Assembly: GCA_963734085.1 (NCBI GenBank)
Contig: CAVTFT010000009.1
Span: 62,001-126,000 of the forward strand
Reading direction: 5' to 3'
Source of the DNA: CAIWHR01 sp963734085
Lineage (GTDB): Bacteria; Pseudomonadota; Gammaproteobacteria; Burkholderiales; Casimicrobiaceae
Length of the DNA: 64,000 bases
In this document: positions 54,566 through 62,904 of the stretch, one piece after another
How the letters are laid out: every line of letters starts with the position of its first letter
How positions within the stretch are numbered: position 1 is the stretch's first letter
The notes under the pieces: model-generated
Told to the model about the DNA's origin: nothing
The model's input: only the letters and a program-made list of their open reading frames with translations
Databases searched by the model: none
Position numbers and translations under genes: made by a program

Positions 54566-54865
54566 CGTTACCGGTCGTCTTTCGGCGCGCGGCGCGCGGC
54601 GCGCCGCGAGTTCGATGAAGCGGGATTGTGGTATGAGGAGCGCCGAGCCGGCCTTGGTTCACAATTCGTCTCTGAGATTAATTACGCCATTAAGTTGGTG
54701 CTGGAAAATCCACAGCGCTTTCCCATCATGCACCGCGAGATTCGATGTGTGCGAGCGCGTCGCTTCCCGTATTCGGTCTTTTTTCGTCCGGAGGCCCGCC
54801 GAATCGTCGTGCTTGCCGTGTTTCATGCGCGCCGTGATCCAAGCGTGTGGCACAACCGTGCATAG
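54562..54865 (+). pseudogene. RelE/ParE-family toxin, frameshifted by a 7-bp repeat expansion
   Basis: From ATG 54562 the frame reads MTLPVVFRRAAR and then stops early at TGA 54616. The body of the toxin (RREFDEAGLWYEERRAGLGS onward to FHARRDPSVWHNRA, stop at 54863) is in the next frame. Three tandem GGCGCGC units (54584-54604) lie at the shift. Removing one restores MTLPVVFRRAARREFDEAGL, a canonical N-terminus. The toxin is off in this DNA, whether by phase variation or inactivation. Confidence 0.8.
54584..54604. repeat. (GGCGCGC)3 tandem repeat inside the toxin gene
   Basis: Three perfect 7-bp units. Because 7 is not a multiple of 3, every gain or loss of a unit changes the reading frame of the toxin. 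Confidence 0.9.
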
Positions 54866-54912
54866 CGGCGGATTTGCAAGAGATCGAGGCAACCGATCAA
54901 TGGGGCGGCATA

Positions 54913-55030
54913 GGCCAAGGGTCAGAATTGCGTGATCGAGGGGCCAAAGTCTGTGACGGTTTTAGGGCGACCTTGGCGAATCGAGATGAGTCCGGCCCGA
55001 CGCTAGTCGTCGCTAATCGACATTAGGCGG
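54913..55030. repeat. 118-bp imperfect direct repeat, right copy
   Basis: Begins GGCCAAGGGTC and includes GGCCAAAGTCTGTGACG, GCGACCTTGGC, CTAGTCG (55003-55009) and a CTAAT/ATTAG mini-palindrome with a CGAC loop. By eye it is roughly three-quarters identical to 51420-51537. A one-base indel relative to the left copy and a stop codon show that it does not encode the recombinase-like N-terminus any longer. Confidence 0.65.
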
Positions 55031-55122
55031 TTACTTTGCTCCTATAATAATCAATATGATACGCGATGAAAATACCAATAAAGATCTAAAAGCAACATTT
55101 TGTGTGCATACAATTGAGTCAC

Positions 55123-55146
55123 TTTCCGAAGCGTCGGGCGCGCCAT
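55123..55146. repeat. right attachment fragment derived from tRNA-Arg
   Basis: TTTCCGAAGC (55123-55132) equals tRNA 47906-47915, and GTCGGGCGCGCCAT (55133-55146) equals 47939-47952. In the tRNA they are 23 bp apart; here they are joined. This is best read as a duplicated tRNA 3' half with an internal deletion. Confidence 0.75.
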
Positions 55147-55248
55147 CGTTTTTTGGGATCCGTGTTGCGGACGGATACCGATTGGCCGCCCGTCGCGCCG
55201 AGCGCACATCGGGTGAAGAAGACGCTCCGGCGGTAGCGTGAACAGGCT

Positions 55249-55755
55249 CTAACTTCTTGCCGGCGGCTCCCATGCCGGCGCGACTGCGCCCGGCGCGCGC
55301 AGCACCCGCAACATCCGCACCGCCGTTTCGACGCCGCGGTAGTAGCGCGGTACGCGGAACGTCTCGGCGAAGCCCAGCGTCTCGTACATTGCATAGGCTG
55401 CGGCATTGTCGGCGCGAAGCTCGACGTGGATCGATGCCGTCCCCGCGATCGCCGCCGAGTCGACGAGCCAGCAGAGCATCCGCCGCGCAATGCCGCGCCG
55501 CCGGTGCGACGGGCGCACCGCGAGCAGCACGAGATGCGCGCGCTCGTCGCCGAAGCTCATGATGGCGAAGCCGACGATCCGCGGGCCGTCGCGCGTGACG
55601 AGCGCCACGGCCCCGGGGTCGCGGATCAGCTGCGCGACGCGCGGTACGCGGTACGTCCAGCCAAGTCCGGTTTCGACGAAGTCGCGCGACATCAGCGCGA
55701 GCGTTTGCGCGTCGTCGAGACAGGCGAAACCCAGCTCATTCTGCCGTTGGTCCAC
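55249..55755 (-). CDS. GNAT-family N-acetyltransferase (RimI-like)
   Basis: About 168 residues from GTG 55755. The acetyl-CoA-binding motif A is VLLAVRPSHRRRGIARRML, followed by the LRADNAAAYAMYETLGFAET motif B seen in RimI-like enzymes. An in-frame ATG at 55692 (SRDFVETGLGW) would give 147 residues. The substrate is unknown; N-terminal or small-molecule acetylation is possible. It lies just outside the island's right end and is transcribed toward it. Confidence 0.8.
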   Translation of the reverse strand: MDQRQNELGFACLDDAQTLALMSRDFVETGLGWTYRVPRVAQLIRDPGAVALVTRDGPRIVGFAIMSFGDERAHLVLLAVRPSHRRRGIARRMLCWLVDSAAIAGTASIHVELRADNAAAYAMYETLGFAETFRVPRYYRGVETAVRMLRVLRAPGAVAPAWEPPARS

Positions 55756-55894
55756 GCCGTGGATTGTGCCATCGGACGCCACGCGCCGGTATTCCCTCGC
55801 CGCCCGGACCGGTTGCGGCGCCCGCTCCGAGCGGCCAGAATCTGACGCTGAAGGGCGCGGTCCGACCTTCAGCATCTGTCGAGGGGAGGCGATC

Positions 55895-57601
55895 ATGACC
55901 GACGGCGAGGGCAGGAACGACAAGCGCGTGCAGCATTTCCGACAGACCCTGCTGTGGCCGCTGCAGTTGATGCCGATCCGGGAAGGTAGCCAGATCCAGC
56001 GCCACTGGGAGGTGCTCGAGCACGGCGGCGCCGACCACCCGTGGCACGAAGTCGCCGACGAATTCACCGGCGATCACGCGAAGTTCCAGACACGCCACTA
56101 CAACGAATTCGTCACGTTCCTGCCGTACGTGCAACGCTTTCTGTACGGCGAAGCCCGCTCGCGACGGAAGGATGCCCGTGGCGAGCAAGCAGCCGCCTCA
56201 CCGATGCGCGTGTTTCGCCGCGACGACGTCGCCGCGGTCCGCCTCACCTCGCATCCGGGCGACGCGCCACTCGTGCTGTCGATCGCCCATATCGACCTCT
56301 ATTTCTTCTACGACATCGACGTCGTCCTGCTGAACGTCGAGGTCTACGCGGACGACATTCCGCTCTACCAGGCGGAGGACACGCTGTACCGCTTCGGTCG
56401 CGCGTATCCGGCCGGCTGGGACGAACGGGGCCAGGGGTTGCACTGCATGCATCGCGTCGAATGGCTCGGCCACGACGGGACCGTGCTCGCGACATCGGAT
56501 GCGGAGCAGCGCGAGAAATTCCTCGCCTTCGTCTGCCGGCACCGCGCGCCGTGCATCAGCGCGCACTGGGCGTTCCTGCTCCAGCCGCTGGTGCTCGACC
56601 ACTCGGAGGAAAAGGGGCCGATCCGCTACCGGCAGATCGAGTATTACCGGATGCCGGTGATGGGCTATCTCGCGCTCGACAATCCGCGAGCGCTGACGCG
56701 CGGCGACTTCATCCGTCTCGGGCTCGTTACCGCCGCCGGCGGCGACGACGCGCTGCCTTATTCCGATCGTCACGTCGCGGGCTTCGAGGAACGTTACTGC
56801 TTCGACCGTTTCTGGAGCGACGGCATCGAGGGCCTGAGCACCCGCTACATGTGCTGCGGGCATGCGCTCGTGGTCGTCGGTGATGCGCGCTCGCCGTTTT
56901 TCACCGACAAGGAAACCGGCGTGTTGGCGCAGTTCCGGCACCAGCATTTCCTGCTGTTCCTGATCCCGCACTTCCAGAAGGCGGCACTGCTGATGTTCGC
57001 CTCGCGCCTCGTCAACGCGCTGATGGCGCTCGAGGTCGGCGAACCGGAATCGGTGAAGCGGTTCAAGCGCACGATCCGGCAGAACTTCGAGATCTTCCTG
57101 CGCTTCACCCACCGCTACTGGTTCCACGAAGTTGCCGATCAGGCGCAGGCCAAGGCGCTGTATCACCTGGTGACGGGCCACCTCGGGCTCGACCCGCTGT
57201 ATGCGGAGGTGAAGGAGCGCATGTACGACATGAACGAGTATCTCGACAGCGACAGTCTGCGCCGCCAGGCGAACACCGTGGTCCGGCTCACTGTAGTAAC
57301 CACGTTCGGAATGATCGGCACGGTCACCACCGGGTACTTCGGCATGAACCTGCTCGCCGCCGATCTGCTCGAGACCGGTGCTACGCAGCTCGCGTGGAAG
57401 CTCGGCTTCTTCGTGGTGATCCTCGCCGCCACGATCGGGCTCCTGATCTTTACCGTCGCGAGGTCCAAGCGGCTGTCCGACTTCCTCGATGCGCTTTCCG
57501 ACGACCGGCTGTCGCGAAAGGAGAAGATGCTCGCGTTCTGGCGCGTGTGGGTCGGCGACGCGCCCGTCGTCGCGCCCCGGCACGATACGGGACGCGCGTA
57601 G
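55895..57601 (+). CDS. CorA-like membrane protein with large N-terminal domain
   Basis: 568 residues from ATG 55895 (GAGGGGAGG upstream). The first ~440 residues are soluble and not assigned to a family; they include SIAHIDLYFFYDIDVVLLNVE and a CRHRAPC segment. The C-terminal part resembles CorA: a long helix (KERMYDMNEYLDSDSLRRQ), TM1 ending GYFGMNLL with the GMN selectivity motif at ~481-483, and TM2 (GFFVVILAATIGLLIFTVA). Divalent cation transport is possible. It precedes the SQR-CBS gene by 136 bp on the same strand. Confidence 0.7.
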   Translation: MTDGEGRNDKRVQHFRQTLLWPLQLMPIREGSQIQRHWEVLEHGGADHPWHEVADEFTGDHAKFQTRHYNEFVTFLPYVQRFLYGEARSRRKDARGEQAAASPMRVFRRDDVAAVRLTSHPGDAPLVLSIAHIDLYFFYDIDVVLLNVEVYADDIPLYQAEDTLYRFGRAYPAGWDERGQGLHCMHRVEWLGHDGTVLATSDAEQREKFLAFVCRHRAPCISAHWAFLLQPLVLDHSEEKGPIRYRQIEYYRMPVMGYLALDNPRALTRGDFIRLGLVTAAGGDDALPYSDRHVAGFEERYCFDRFWSDGIEGLSTRYMCCGHALVVVGDARSPFFTDKETGVLAQFRHQHFLLFLIPHFQKAALLMFASRLVNALMALEVGEPESVKRFKRTIRQNFEIFLRFTHRYWFHEVADQAQAKALYHLVTGHLGLDPLYAEVKERMYDMNEYLDSDSLRRQANTVVRLTVVTTFGMIGTVTTGYFGMNLLAADLLETGATQLAWKLGFFVVILAATIGLLIFTVARSKRLSDFLDALSDDRLSRKEKMLAFWRVWVGDAPVVAPRHDTGRA

Positions 57602-57737
57602 CCCGCCGCCGGTGCGGCCAGCTGCCGCACGTGTGCATAGCCGAATATACGCATTCGTTGACCTTCCGCAACGCACAGGGCGGAAGCGCGTCCGACAATG
57701 TCCGCTGCGGAGCCGCTGCGGTCACTGAGTCGTCATC

Positions 57738-59441
57738 ATGAAAAACATTGTCATTCTGGGCGCCGGCACCGGCGGCGCGCTCGTCGCCAACCTGCTTTCG
57801 CACCGGCTCGACCTTAGGCTGTGGCAGATCACCGTGATCGACCGTGGGAGCCTGCACGTCTACCAGCCGGGATTGCTGTTCCTGCCCTTCGGCATGTACG
57901 GCTATCACACACAGGAAGACGTCGTCCGGCCGATCTCGGCGCCGCTGCCGCGCAACGTCGATCTGGTCCGCACCGACATTCGGTTGATCGACCACGCGAA
58001 GCGGGTCGTGCAGACCGACCGCGGCACCTATCCGTACGACTTCCTTATCTCTGCGCTCGGATGCCGTAGCGCGCCCGAGGAAGTCGAGGGGATGGCCGAC
58101 CAGATGGGCATTGGCGTGCACACGTTCTACACGCTCGAAGGCGCGCTCGCGATGCAAAAGCCGCTCGCCGAGATGACCGAAGGCCGGCTCGTGATCGACA
58201 TCGCCGAAATGCCGATCAAGTGTCCGGTCGCGCCGCTCGAGTTCGCGTTCCTCGCCGACTACCACTTCCGGCAGAAGGGCGTGCGCGACCGCATCGATAT
58301 CTCGCTCGTTACGCCGTACACGGGCGCCTTCACCAAGCCCAACGCCAACCGGATCCTGTCGAAGGTCGCCCTGGAAAAGGGCGTGAATGTCGTGCCGAAC
58401 TTCGCCGTCGCCGCGGTCGACGGTGCGGAAAAACAGATCCGGACGTTCGACGGCCGCACCGTCGATTACGACTTGCTGTGCGCGATTCCGCCCAACCTCG
58501 GTCCGGCCGTTATCGACGATTCGGGACTGGGCGACGGCGCCGGCTACGCGATCACCGATTCGCGCACGCTCAAAGCCAAGAACGCCGAGCGGATTTATCT
58601 CCTCGGCGACAATACCAACGTCGCCACGTCGAAGGCGGGCTCGGTCGCCCACTTCGAGGCCGAGACGGTGGTCGAGAACCTGCTGCGCGAAATCGAGGAC
58701 AAGCCGCCGCTCCAGACGTTCGACGGCCACGCCAACTGCTTTGTCGAGACCGGCCACCACAAGGCGATGCTGCTGGACTTCAACTACGACATCGAGCCGC
58801 TCGAAGGCTCGTTCCCGCTGCCGTACGCCGGGCCGTTCTCGCTGCTCGAAGAGAGCTACCTGAACCACATGGGCAAGCTCGCATTCAAGTGGGTGTACTG
58901 GAACATGCTGCTGCCCGGCCATCTGCCGAACGTCCCGCTTTTGCCCGCGCACATGAGTTTCATGGGCAAGGACCTGAACACGGCGCCGCAGATCCGCGTC
59001 GCGCGCGCGATGCAGGTCCGCGACGTGATGACCAAGGAGGTGATAACGGTCCGGCAGGGCACGTCGCTGCCTGCGGCCGCCGACCTGATCGTTGCAAAGA
59101 GGGTCAGCGGCGTGCCGGTCGTCAACGCCGACGACAAGCTGGTCGGCATCCTCACCGAGGCCGATTTCATGTCGGCGATGAACCTCGACGGCTTTAGCCT
59201 CGGCAACGCGCTCGAGACCATCGTGCGCAAGCGCCGCGCACGCAAAGGGATGGGGACGATCGTCGACGACATCATGACGAAGGCGCCGATCACGATCCGC
59301 GCGCACGACACGCTCGAAGCGGCGGTCGCGCGGATGGACAAGAACAAGGTCAAGCGGCTGGTGGTGACCGGTGAGGACCAGCGCGTGCACGGAATCGTTT
59401 CGCGGGCCGATCTGGTCAAGATCTTCGCAGCAAAGGGATAG
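57738..59441 (+). CDS. sulfide:quinone oxidoreductase-like flavoprotein fused to two CBS domains
   Basis: 567 residues. Residues 1-~410 are an SQR-like FAD protein: IVILGAGTGGALVANLL, YQPGLLFLPFG, LGDNTNVATSKAGSVAHFE. Cysteines at 109 (ALGCRSA), 162 (IKCPVAP) and 334 (HANCFVE) occupy the positions of the three SQR redox cysteines. The segment VYWNMLLPGHLP near 387-398 may be the amphipathic membrane contact. Residues ~425-565 are a CBS pair (DVMTKEVITVRQGTSLPAAA; DIMTKAPITIRAHDTLEAAV) that usually binds adenosine ligands. The combination suggests sulfide oxidation under nucleotide control. Confidence 0.82.
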   Translation: MKNIVILGAGTGGALVANLLSHRLDLRLWQITVIDRGSLHVYQPGLLFLPFGMYGYHTQEDVVRPISAPLPRNVDLVRTDIRLIDHAKRVVQTDRGTYPYDFLISALGCRSAPEEVEGMADQMGIGVHTFYTLEGALAMQKPLAEMTEGRLVIDIAEMPIKCPVAPLEFAFLADYHFRQKGVRDRIDISLVTPYTGAFTKPNANRILSKVALEKGVNVVPNFAVAAVDGAEKQIRTFDGRTVDYDLLCAIPPNLGPAVIDDSGLGDGAGYAITDSRTLKAKNAERIYLLGDNTNVATSKAGSVAHFEAETVVENLLREIEDKPPLQTFDGHANCFVETGHHKAMLLDFNYDIEPLEGSFPLPYAGPFSLLEESYLNHMGKLAFKWVYWNMLLPGHLPNVPLLPAHMSFMGKDLNTAPQIRVARAMQVRDVMTKEVITVRQGTSLPAAADLIVAKRVSGVPVVNADDKLVGILTEADFMSAMNLDGFSLGNALETIVRKRRARKGMGTIVDDIMTKAPITIRAHDTLEAAVARMDKNKVKRLVVTGEDQRVHGIVSRADLVKIFAAKG

Positions 59442-59553
59442 AATTCCGGCGGTGTCCGCTGCAACGGATCGCCGCCAAGCCGGTCAAATAGCCGCTCCAC
59501 GCCGGCGCTGCCGTGTCGGCGTACCATAAGGGTTCGGTAAGGAGGGGGCGAGC

Positions 59554-60150
59554 GTGGAACGAGTCGTCTACAAACCGCTGCGGATGGCGCGGATGCGACC
59601 GGGCGTCGTGGTTCAGCCGCCGCAGGCCGGCCCCAAGCCGGTGAAGCTCGATTCGCCGGCGATCGAAGCGATGACCGACCTCCGGCAGGTCGCCGCGGCG
59701 ACGATCCGCCCCGACGCGACGATCCCCCAGGCCAACCGGACGATGATCGCGCGCGGCGTGCGCCTGCTGCTTGTCGTCGGCGTCACCGGCGCGGTCGAAG
59801 GATTGATCACTGCGCGCGACATCGTCGGCGAGAAGCCCGTCAATCTGCTGCATGAGCTCGGCGGCAAGCACACGGAGCTGACGGTCGCTCACCTGATGGT
59901 GCCGCGAAGCGCAATCGACGTCCTCGACATCGACGACGTGCTGCGCGCGGAGGTCGGGCACATCATCGCCACGCTGAAGGACACGGGACGCCAGCATGCG
60001 CTCGTCGTCGACCGCGATCGGCTGACGCGCGAGGAGATCGTCCGCGGCATTTTTTCCGCCACGCAGATTGGACGTCAGCTGGGGATGCCCATCAGCACGT
60101 TCGAATTCGCCCACACCTTCGCCGAAATCGAGGCGGAACTTGGCAAATGA
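59554..60150 (+). CDS. CBS-domain protein
   Basis: 198 residues from GTG 59554, with a strong AAGGAGGGGG upstream. One clear CBS motif (RQVAAATIRPDATIPQANRT, VEGLITARDIVGEK) is followed by a second, weaker one (LTVAHLMVPRSAIDV, GRQHALVVDRDRL). It probably binds an adenosine nucleotide and regulates a partner. It overlaps the DUF4202 gene by 11 bp and follows the SQR-CBS gene by 112 bp. Confidence 0.85.
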   Translation: MERVVYKPLRMARMRPGVVVQPPQAGPKPVKLDSPAIEAMTDLRQVAAATIRPDATIPQANRTMIARGVRLLLVVGVTGAVEGLITARDIVGEKPVNLLHELGGKHTELTVAHLMVPRSAIDVLDIDDVLRAEVGHIIATLKDTGRQHALVVDRDRLTREEIVRGIFSATQIGRQLGMPISTFEFAHTFAEIEAELGK

Positions 60151-60796
60151 CTTGGCAAACGAAACCGCGGCGGTGACGGCCGCGGTCGCCGCACGCTTCG
60201 ACCGCGCGATCGCGCGCTTCGACGCGGCGAATGCCGAGGATCCCAATCAAGAAACGGTCGGCGACCGCGACCGGCCCAAGGAGCTCGTCTACGCGGAACG
60301 GCTGACCGCGATGCTCGCGCGCTTCGCGCCCGACGCCTCCGAGGTCGTGCGCCTCGCCGTGCGCAGCCAGCACATCCAGCGCTGGAAAATCGCGCGCACC
60401 GAGTATCCGATGGACCGGATCGGCTACCTGCAGTGGCGCAAGCGTCTCTACAAGTACCACGCGCAGCTCGCCGGGGAGATCCTGCGCGACGTCGGCTACG
60501 ACGAGGCGACGATCGATCGTGTGGGGACCTTGCTCAGGAAGGAAGCGCTCAAGTCCGATCCCGAGGTGCAGATCCTGGAAGACGTGGTCGACCTCGTGTT
60601 TCTCGAAAGCTATCTCGCCGACTTCGTCGCCAAGCACGGCCAGTACGACGCGGCGAAATTCACCGACATTCTCGCCAAGACGGCGAAGAAGATGTCGCCG
60701 CGCGGCCGCGAAGCCGCGGTGACGCTGATCGAGGCGCCCGCGGAGCTTGCGCCGCTGATCCGCAGCGTGATGGAAAGCGCAGCAGCGCTGCCCTGA
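60140..60796 (+). CDS. DUF4202 family protein
   Basis: 218 residues from TTG 60140 (a second TTG at 60152 is possible). The family pattern is clear: RFDRAIARFDAANAEDPNQE, RPKELVYAERLTAMLARFAP, VRSQHIQRWKIARTEYPMDR and VQILEDVVDLVFLESYLADF. The conserved histidine and aspartates suggest an HD-like helical metalloprotein, but no activity is known to me. It is co-directional and overlapping with the CBS gene, so it is probably in the SQR-CBS operon. Confidence 0.85.
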   Translation: MANDLANETAAVTAAVAARFDRAIARFDAANAEDPNQETVGDRDRPKELVYAERLTAMLARFAPDASEVVRLAVRSQHIQRWKIARTEYPMDRIGYLQWRKRLYKYHAQLAGEILRDVGYDEATIDRVGTLLRKEALKSDPEVQILEDVVDLVFLESYLADFVAKHGQYDAAKFTDILAKTAKKMSPRGREAAVTLIEAPAELAPLIRSVMESAAALP

Positions 60797-60832
60797 CTGC
60801 TTCTGCTCCAGCCGTCCGCGCGGCCGAAGGCG

Positions 60833-61270
60833 TCAGTGCAGTGCCTGCGAGTGACGGCCGCGGGGTTTCGAGATTTCGGATACGGCTCGGGCGGTTACCG
60901 CCGGTTCTTCCTTGCGGGAGAGATCGCCGAGCGAAACGATCCCCACGAGCCGCTTGTCGCGATTGAGCACCGGCAGCCGGCGCACCTTTGCGCCGCCCAT
61001 GTTCCGCGCGACGTCCTCGAGCTCCTGGTCGTCAAAGCAGTAGAGAACCTCGCGGCTCATGATTTCGCCGACGGGCGTTTCGGGCGACTTGCCTTGCGCG
61101 ACCGCGCGAACTGCGATGTCGCGATCAGTGATCATCCCGACCAGCCGGTCATCCTGCCTGACCGGCAGCGCACCGGCATCGATTTCCGCCATCATCGTTG
61201 CCGCTTCGCGCAGCGTTTGCGTCGGAGTCGCCAGATGCACGTCACGCGTCATGCACTTGTTGATCTTCAT
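60833..61270 (-). CDS. CBS-domain protein
   Basis: 145 residues made of two CBS motifs: MTRDVHLATPTQTLREAATM with VGMITDRDIAVRAVAQG, and IMSREVLYCFDDQELEDVAR with LVGIVSLGDLSRK. A conserved aspartate in each (TDRD, LGD) would contact ribose. This is a stand-alone sensor module, convergent with the DUF4202 gene. Together with the fusion and the plus-strand CBS gene, it is the third CBS-containing gene in 3.6 kb. Confidence 0.92.
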   Translation of the reverse strand: MKINKCMTRDVHLATPTQTLREAATMMAEIDAGALPVRQDDRLVGMITDRDIAVRAVAQGKSPETPVGEIMSREVLYCFDDQELEDVARNMGGAKVRRLPVLNRDKRLVGIVSLGDLSRKEEPAVTARAVSEISKPRGRHSQALH

Positions 61271-61535
61271 CGTCCACCTCCATTGAACAAGGAGCCCGCA
61301 ACTGCATCAAGGGTGATGCCGGGCCGCGCGCTTCAGCGACGGGCACGTCGGCCCGCGGGAATTCCCTTGTAGGTCTGGCGCCGACCTGTCGCAAGCTGCT
61401 GATTCTGTGCGGGCAGTTGTATCCTGTTCGCCGATATTGCCGAGCGGATATCCGCCATCATCATTGCGACAGCGCGAGTGCAGGGAGGTTTCGCGGGCCG
61501 CTGTCGCCGGCGGGAAGGGTTGTTGCCGCAACTTG
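61271..61535. other. intergenic region between CBS and acyltransferase genes
   Basis: About 265 bp upstream of the CBS gene on the minus strand and downstream of the acyltransferase. It probably contains the CBS promoter. No gene or strong hairpin is seen. Confidence 0.3.
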
Positions 61536-62666
61536 CTAGGGGATTTGTCCCGAGCCCTTGGCGTCTGCGGGACGCGTCCGGAGACGGCTTCGGCCATCGA
61601 ATCGACGGCCCCAGTCGAGGATCGGCCGCTCGAAGGTGTGCCACGACAGCATGGCGAGCGCGAGCGTCAATCCAAGCGCGACGGCCAACGCCTGGAGCGA
61701 CGCGAGCTCGGGGACCGACTGGATGTACTTGACGGCAAAAAGATGCCAGAGGTAGATGCCGTAACTCACGACGCCCAGGTAACGGATCGGCCGTAGCGGC
61801 CACGTTTCCGCGAACGAGGGGAGCCGAACGGCGGCAGCCACGACGCACAAGAAGAAAGCGCCGAGGAGCGTCCGCCAGAAGATCACCATCCCCGGTACGT
61901 CCCAATAGTTGGAGTGCGCCCAGTAGACGCTCATGCAGAGCGTTCCGGCGACGATCGCGGCCGCCGTCCAGATCAAGCCGGCAAGCGGCCGCGGGCCCGC
62001 GCCGCGATCGACGATCCGGGCCAAGAACATCCCGGCGCCGAACTCGTCCAGCACACCCGGGAGCTGCGCCACGCCGAAGAACAATCGCTCCTGCACCGAG
62101 GGGCCGAGGATCAGGTACATCGCCGCCCGCCATGTCACCGCAATCGCAATGCATCCGAGCCAGATGCGCCAACCGGGGGTCCGCGCGATCCACGGGATGA
62201 GCAGCGCGACTGCCACGTAGAACTGCATCTCGATCGCGAGCGTCCAGTTGACGCCGTCGATCGAACCGAATGTCCGACCCGAGAAGGTGTGCGTGAACGT
62301 CAGGTGCGCGACGATCTGCCAGAGCCACCCGCGCACGGAGTGGTCGAAGAAATCGGGCTTGAACAACGCGACCCACAACACGCACGTCACGAGATAGAGG
62401 GGCAGGATCCGCGCGAGCCGACGCGCCCAATAGCGGCCGGCGAACCGGGCCGGATCCGCCCGCCACAGCGCGAGCGCGCTCCACGTGATCACGAAGCCGC
62501 TGATCACGTAGAAAAGGTCGACGCCGATCCAGCCCACTCGAAACGTGACGAGCGGACCGTCGATCGGAAAGCTCTTCCACTGCCGATACTCGATGACGTG
62601 ATAGACGACAACCGCGGTCGCCGCGAACGCGCGGAGCAGATTGACGTTTTCGAAGCGTTCGTTCAT
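61536..62666 (-). CDS. acyltransferase 3 family membrane protein (OafA/YrhL type)
   Basis: 376 residues with about ten hydrophobic segments. It starts NVNLLRAFAATAVVVYHVIE (the RxxAxxxVxxxH catalytic His motif of the family) and continues GVDLFYVISGFVIT and RRLARILPLYL. Such enzymes acylate lipopolysaccharide, exopolysaccharide or Nod-factor-like sugars at the inner membrane. The acceptor is unknown. Confidence 0.92.
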   Translation of the reverse strand: MNERFENVNLLRAFAATAVVVYHVIEYRQWKSFPIDGPLVTFRVGWIGVDLFYVISGFVITWSALALWRADPARFAGRYWARRLARILPLYLVTCVLWVALFKPDFFDHSVRGWLWQIVAHLTFTHTFSGRTFGSIDGVNWTLAIEMQFYVAVALLIPWIARTPGWRIWLGCIAIAVTWRAAMYLILGPSVQERLFFGVAQLPGVLDEFGAGMFLARIVDRGAGPRPLAGLIWTAAAIVAGTLCMSVYWAHSNYWDVPGMVIFWRTLLGAFFLCVVAAAVRLPSFAETWPLRPIRYLGVVSYGIYLWHLFAVKYIQSVPELASLQALAVALGLTLALAMLSWHTFERPILDWGRRFDGRSRLRTRPADAKGSGQIP

Positions 62667-62904
62667 CGAGCGGAAAGCGCGGCGGCGGAGACCGGCGGGG
62701 GCCGCCAGTGTACATGGCCCGCGAGGCGGTGCCCGACGGCCCGGGCTATACGTCTGCGTCGTCGATCAGCCCGTCGTCGCGCGCGCGGCGTTGCACCGCC
62801 TCGTGTGAGCCGCGCCTGCTTCTCGCGGTACCGCGCGCGACGCGCGGGCGCCGCTTCCTCGAAGTGTTCCGGCGCCCGGTTGAGCCGCTCGAAGTCGAGC
62901 CTCG
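62667..62904. other. region between aprA and the acyltransferase gene
   Basis: About 238 bp, GC-rich. On the minus strand one frame reads RLDFERLNRAPEHFEEAAPA just after aprA, and another ends ARDDGLIDDADV. These may be pieces of one frameshifted small gene, but I recognise no family and see no clear start. Nothing is called. Confidence 0.25.

Larger units (their letters stand above)
47906..55146. mobile_element. integrative island in tRNA-Arg (mosaic, partly decayed)
   Basis: Left boundary is the tRNA 3' half (47906-47952). The right boundary is a tRNA-derived fragment at 55123-55146. Contents are tandem-repeat arrays, an RHH protein, an excisionase-like gene with a truncated integrase, a recombinase-like protein, a primase-helicase fusion and a toxin-antitoxin pair. 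Genes on both sides (cytochrome, GNAT enzyme) look like ordinary chromosome. The junctions inside indicate at least two elements combined. Excision competence is doubtful because the recognisable integrase is cut short. Confidence 0.75.
54866..55248. other. right end of the island, no intact gene
   Basis: Contains the right 118-bp repeat copy (54913-55030), an AT-rich stretch (55030-55125, with TATAAT at 55043-55048), the tRNA-derived right attachment fragment (55123-55146) and ~100 bp before the 3' end of the acetyltransferase gene. A 61-codon frame at 55056-55241 shows no family resemblance and is not called. Confidence 0.6.

Noticed and set aside
55056..55241. 61-codon plus-strand frame spanning the right attachment fragment
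   Set aside because: It reads through the tRNA-derived fragment, has no ribosome-binding site or family resemblance, and its composition changes abruptly midway.
57450..59390. Minus-strand open frame of 646 codons opposite the SQR-CBS gene
   Set aside because: Antisense shadow; composition typical of reversed GC-rich coding sequence.
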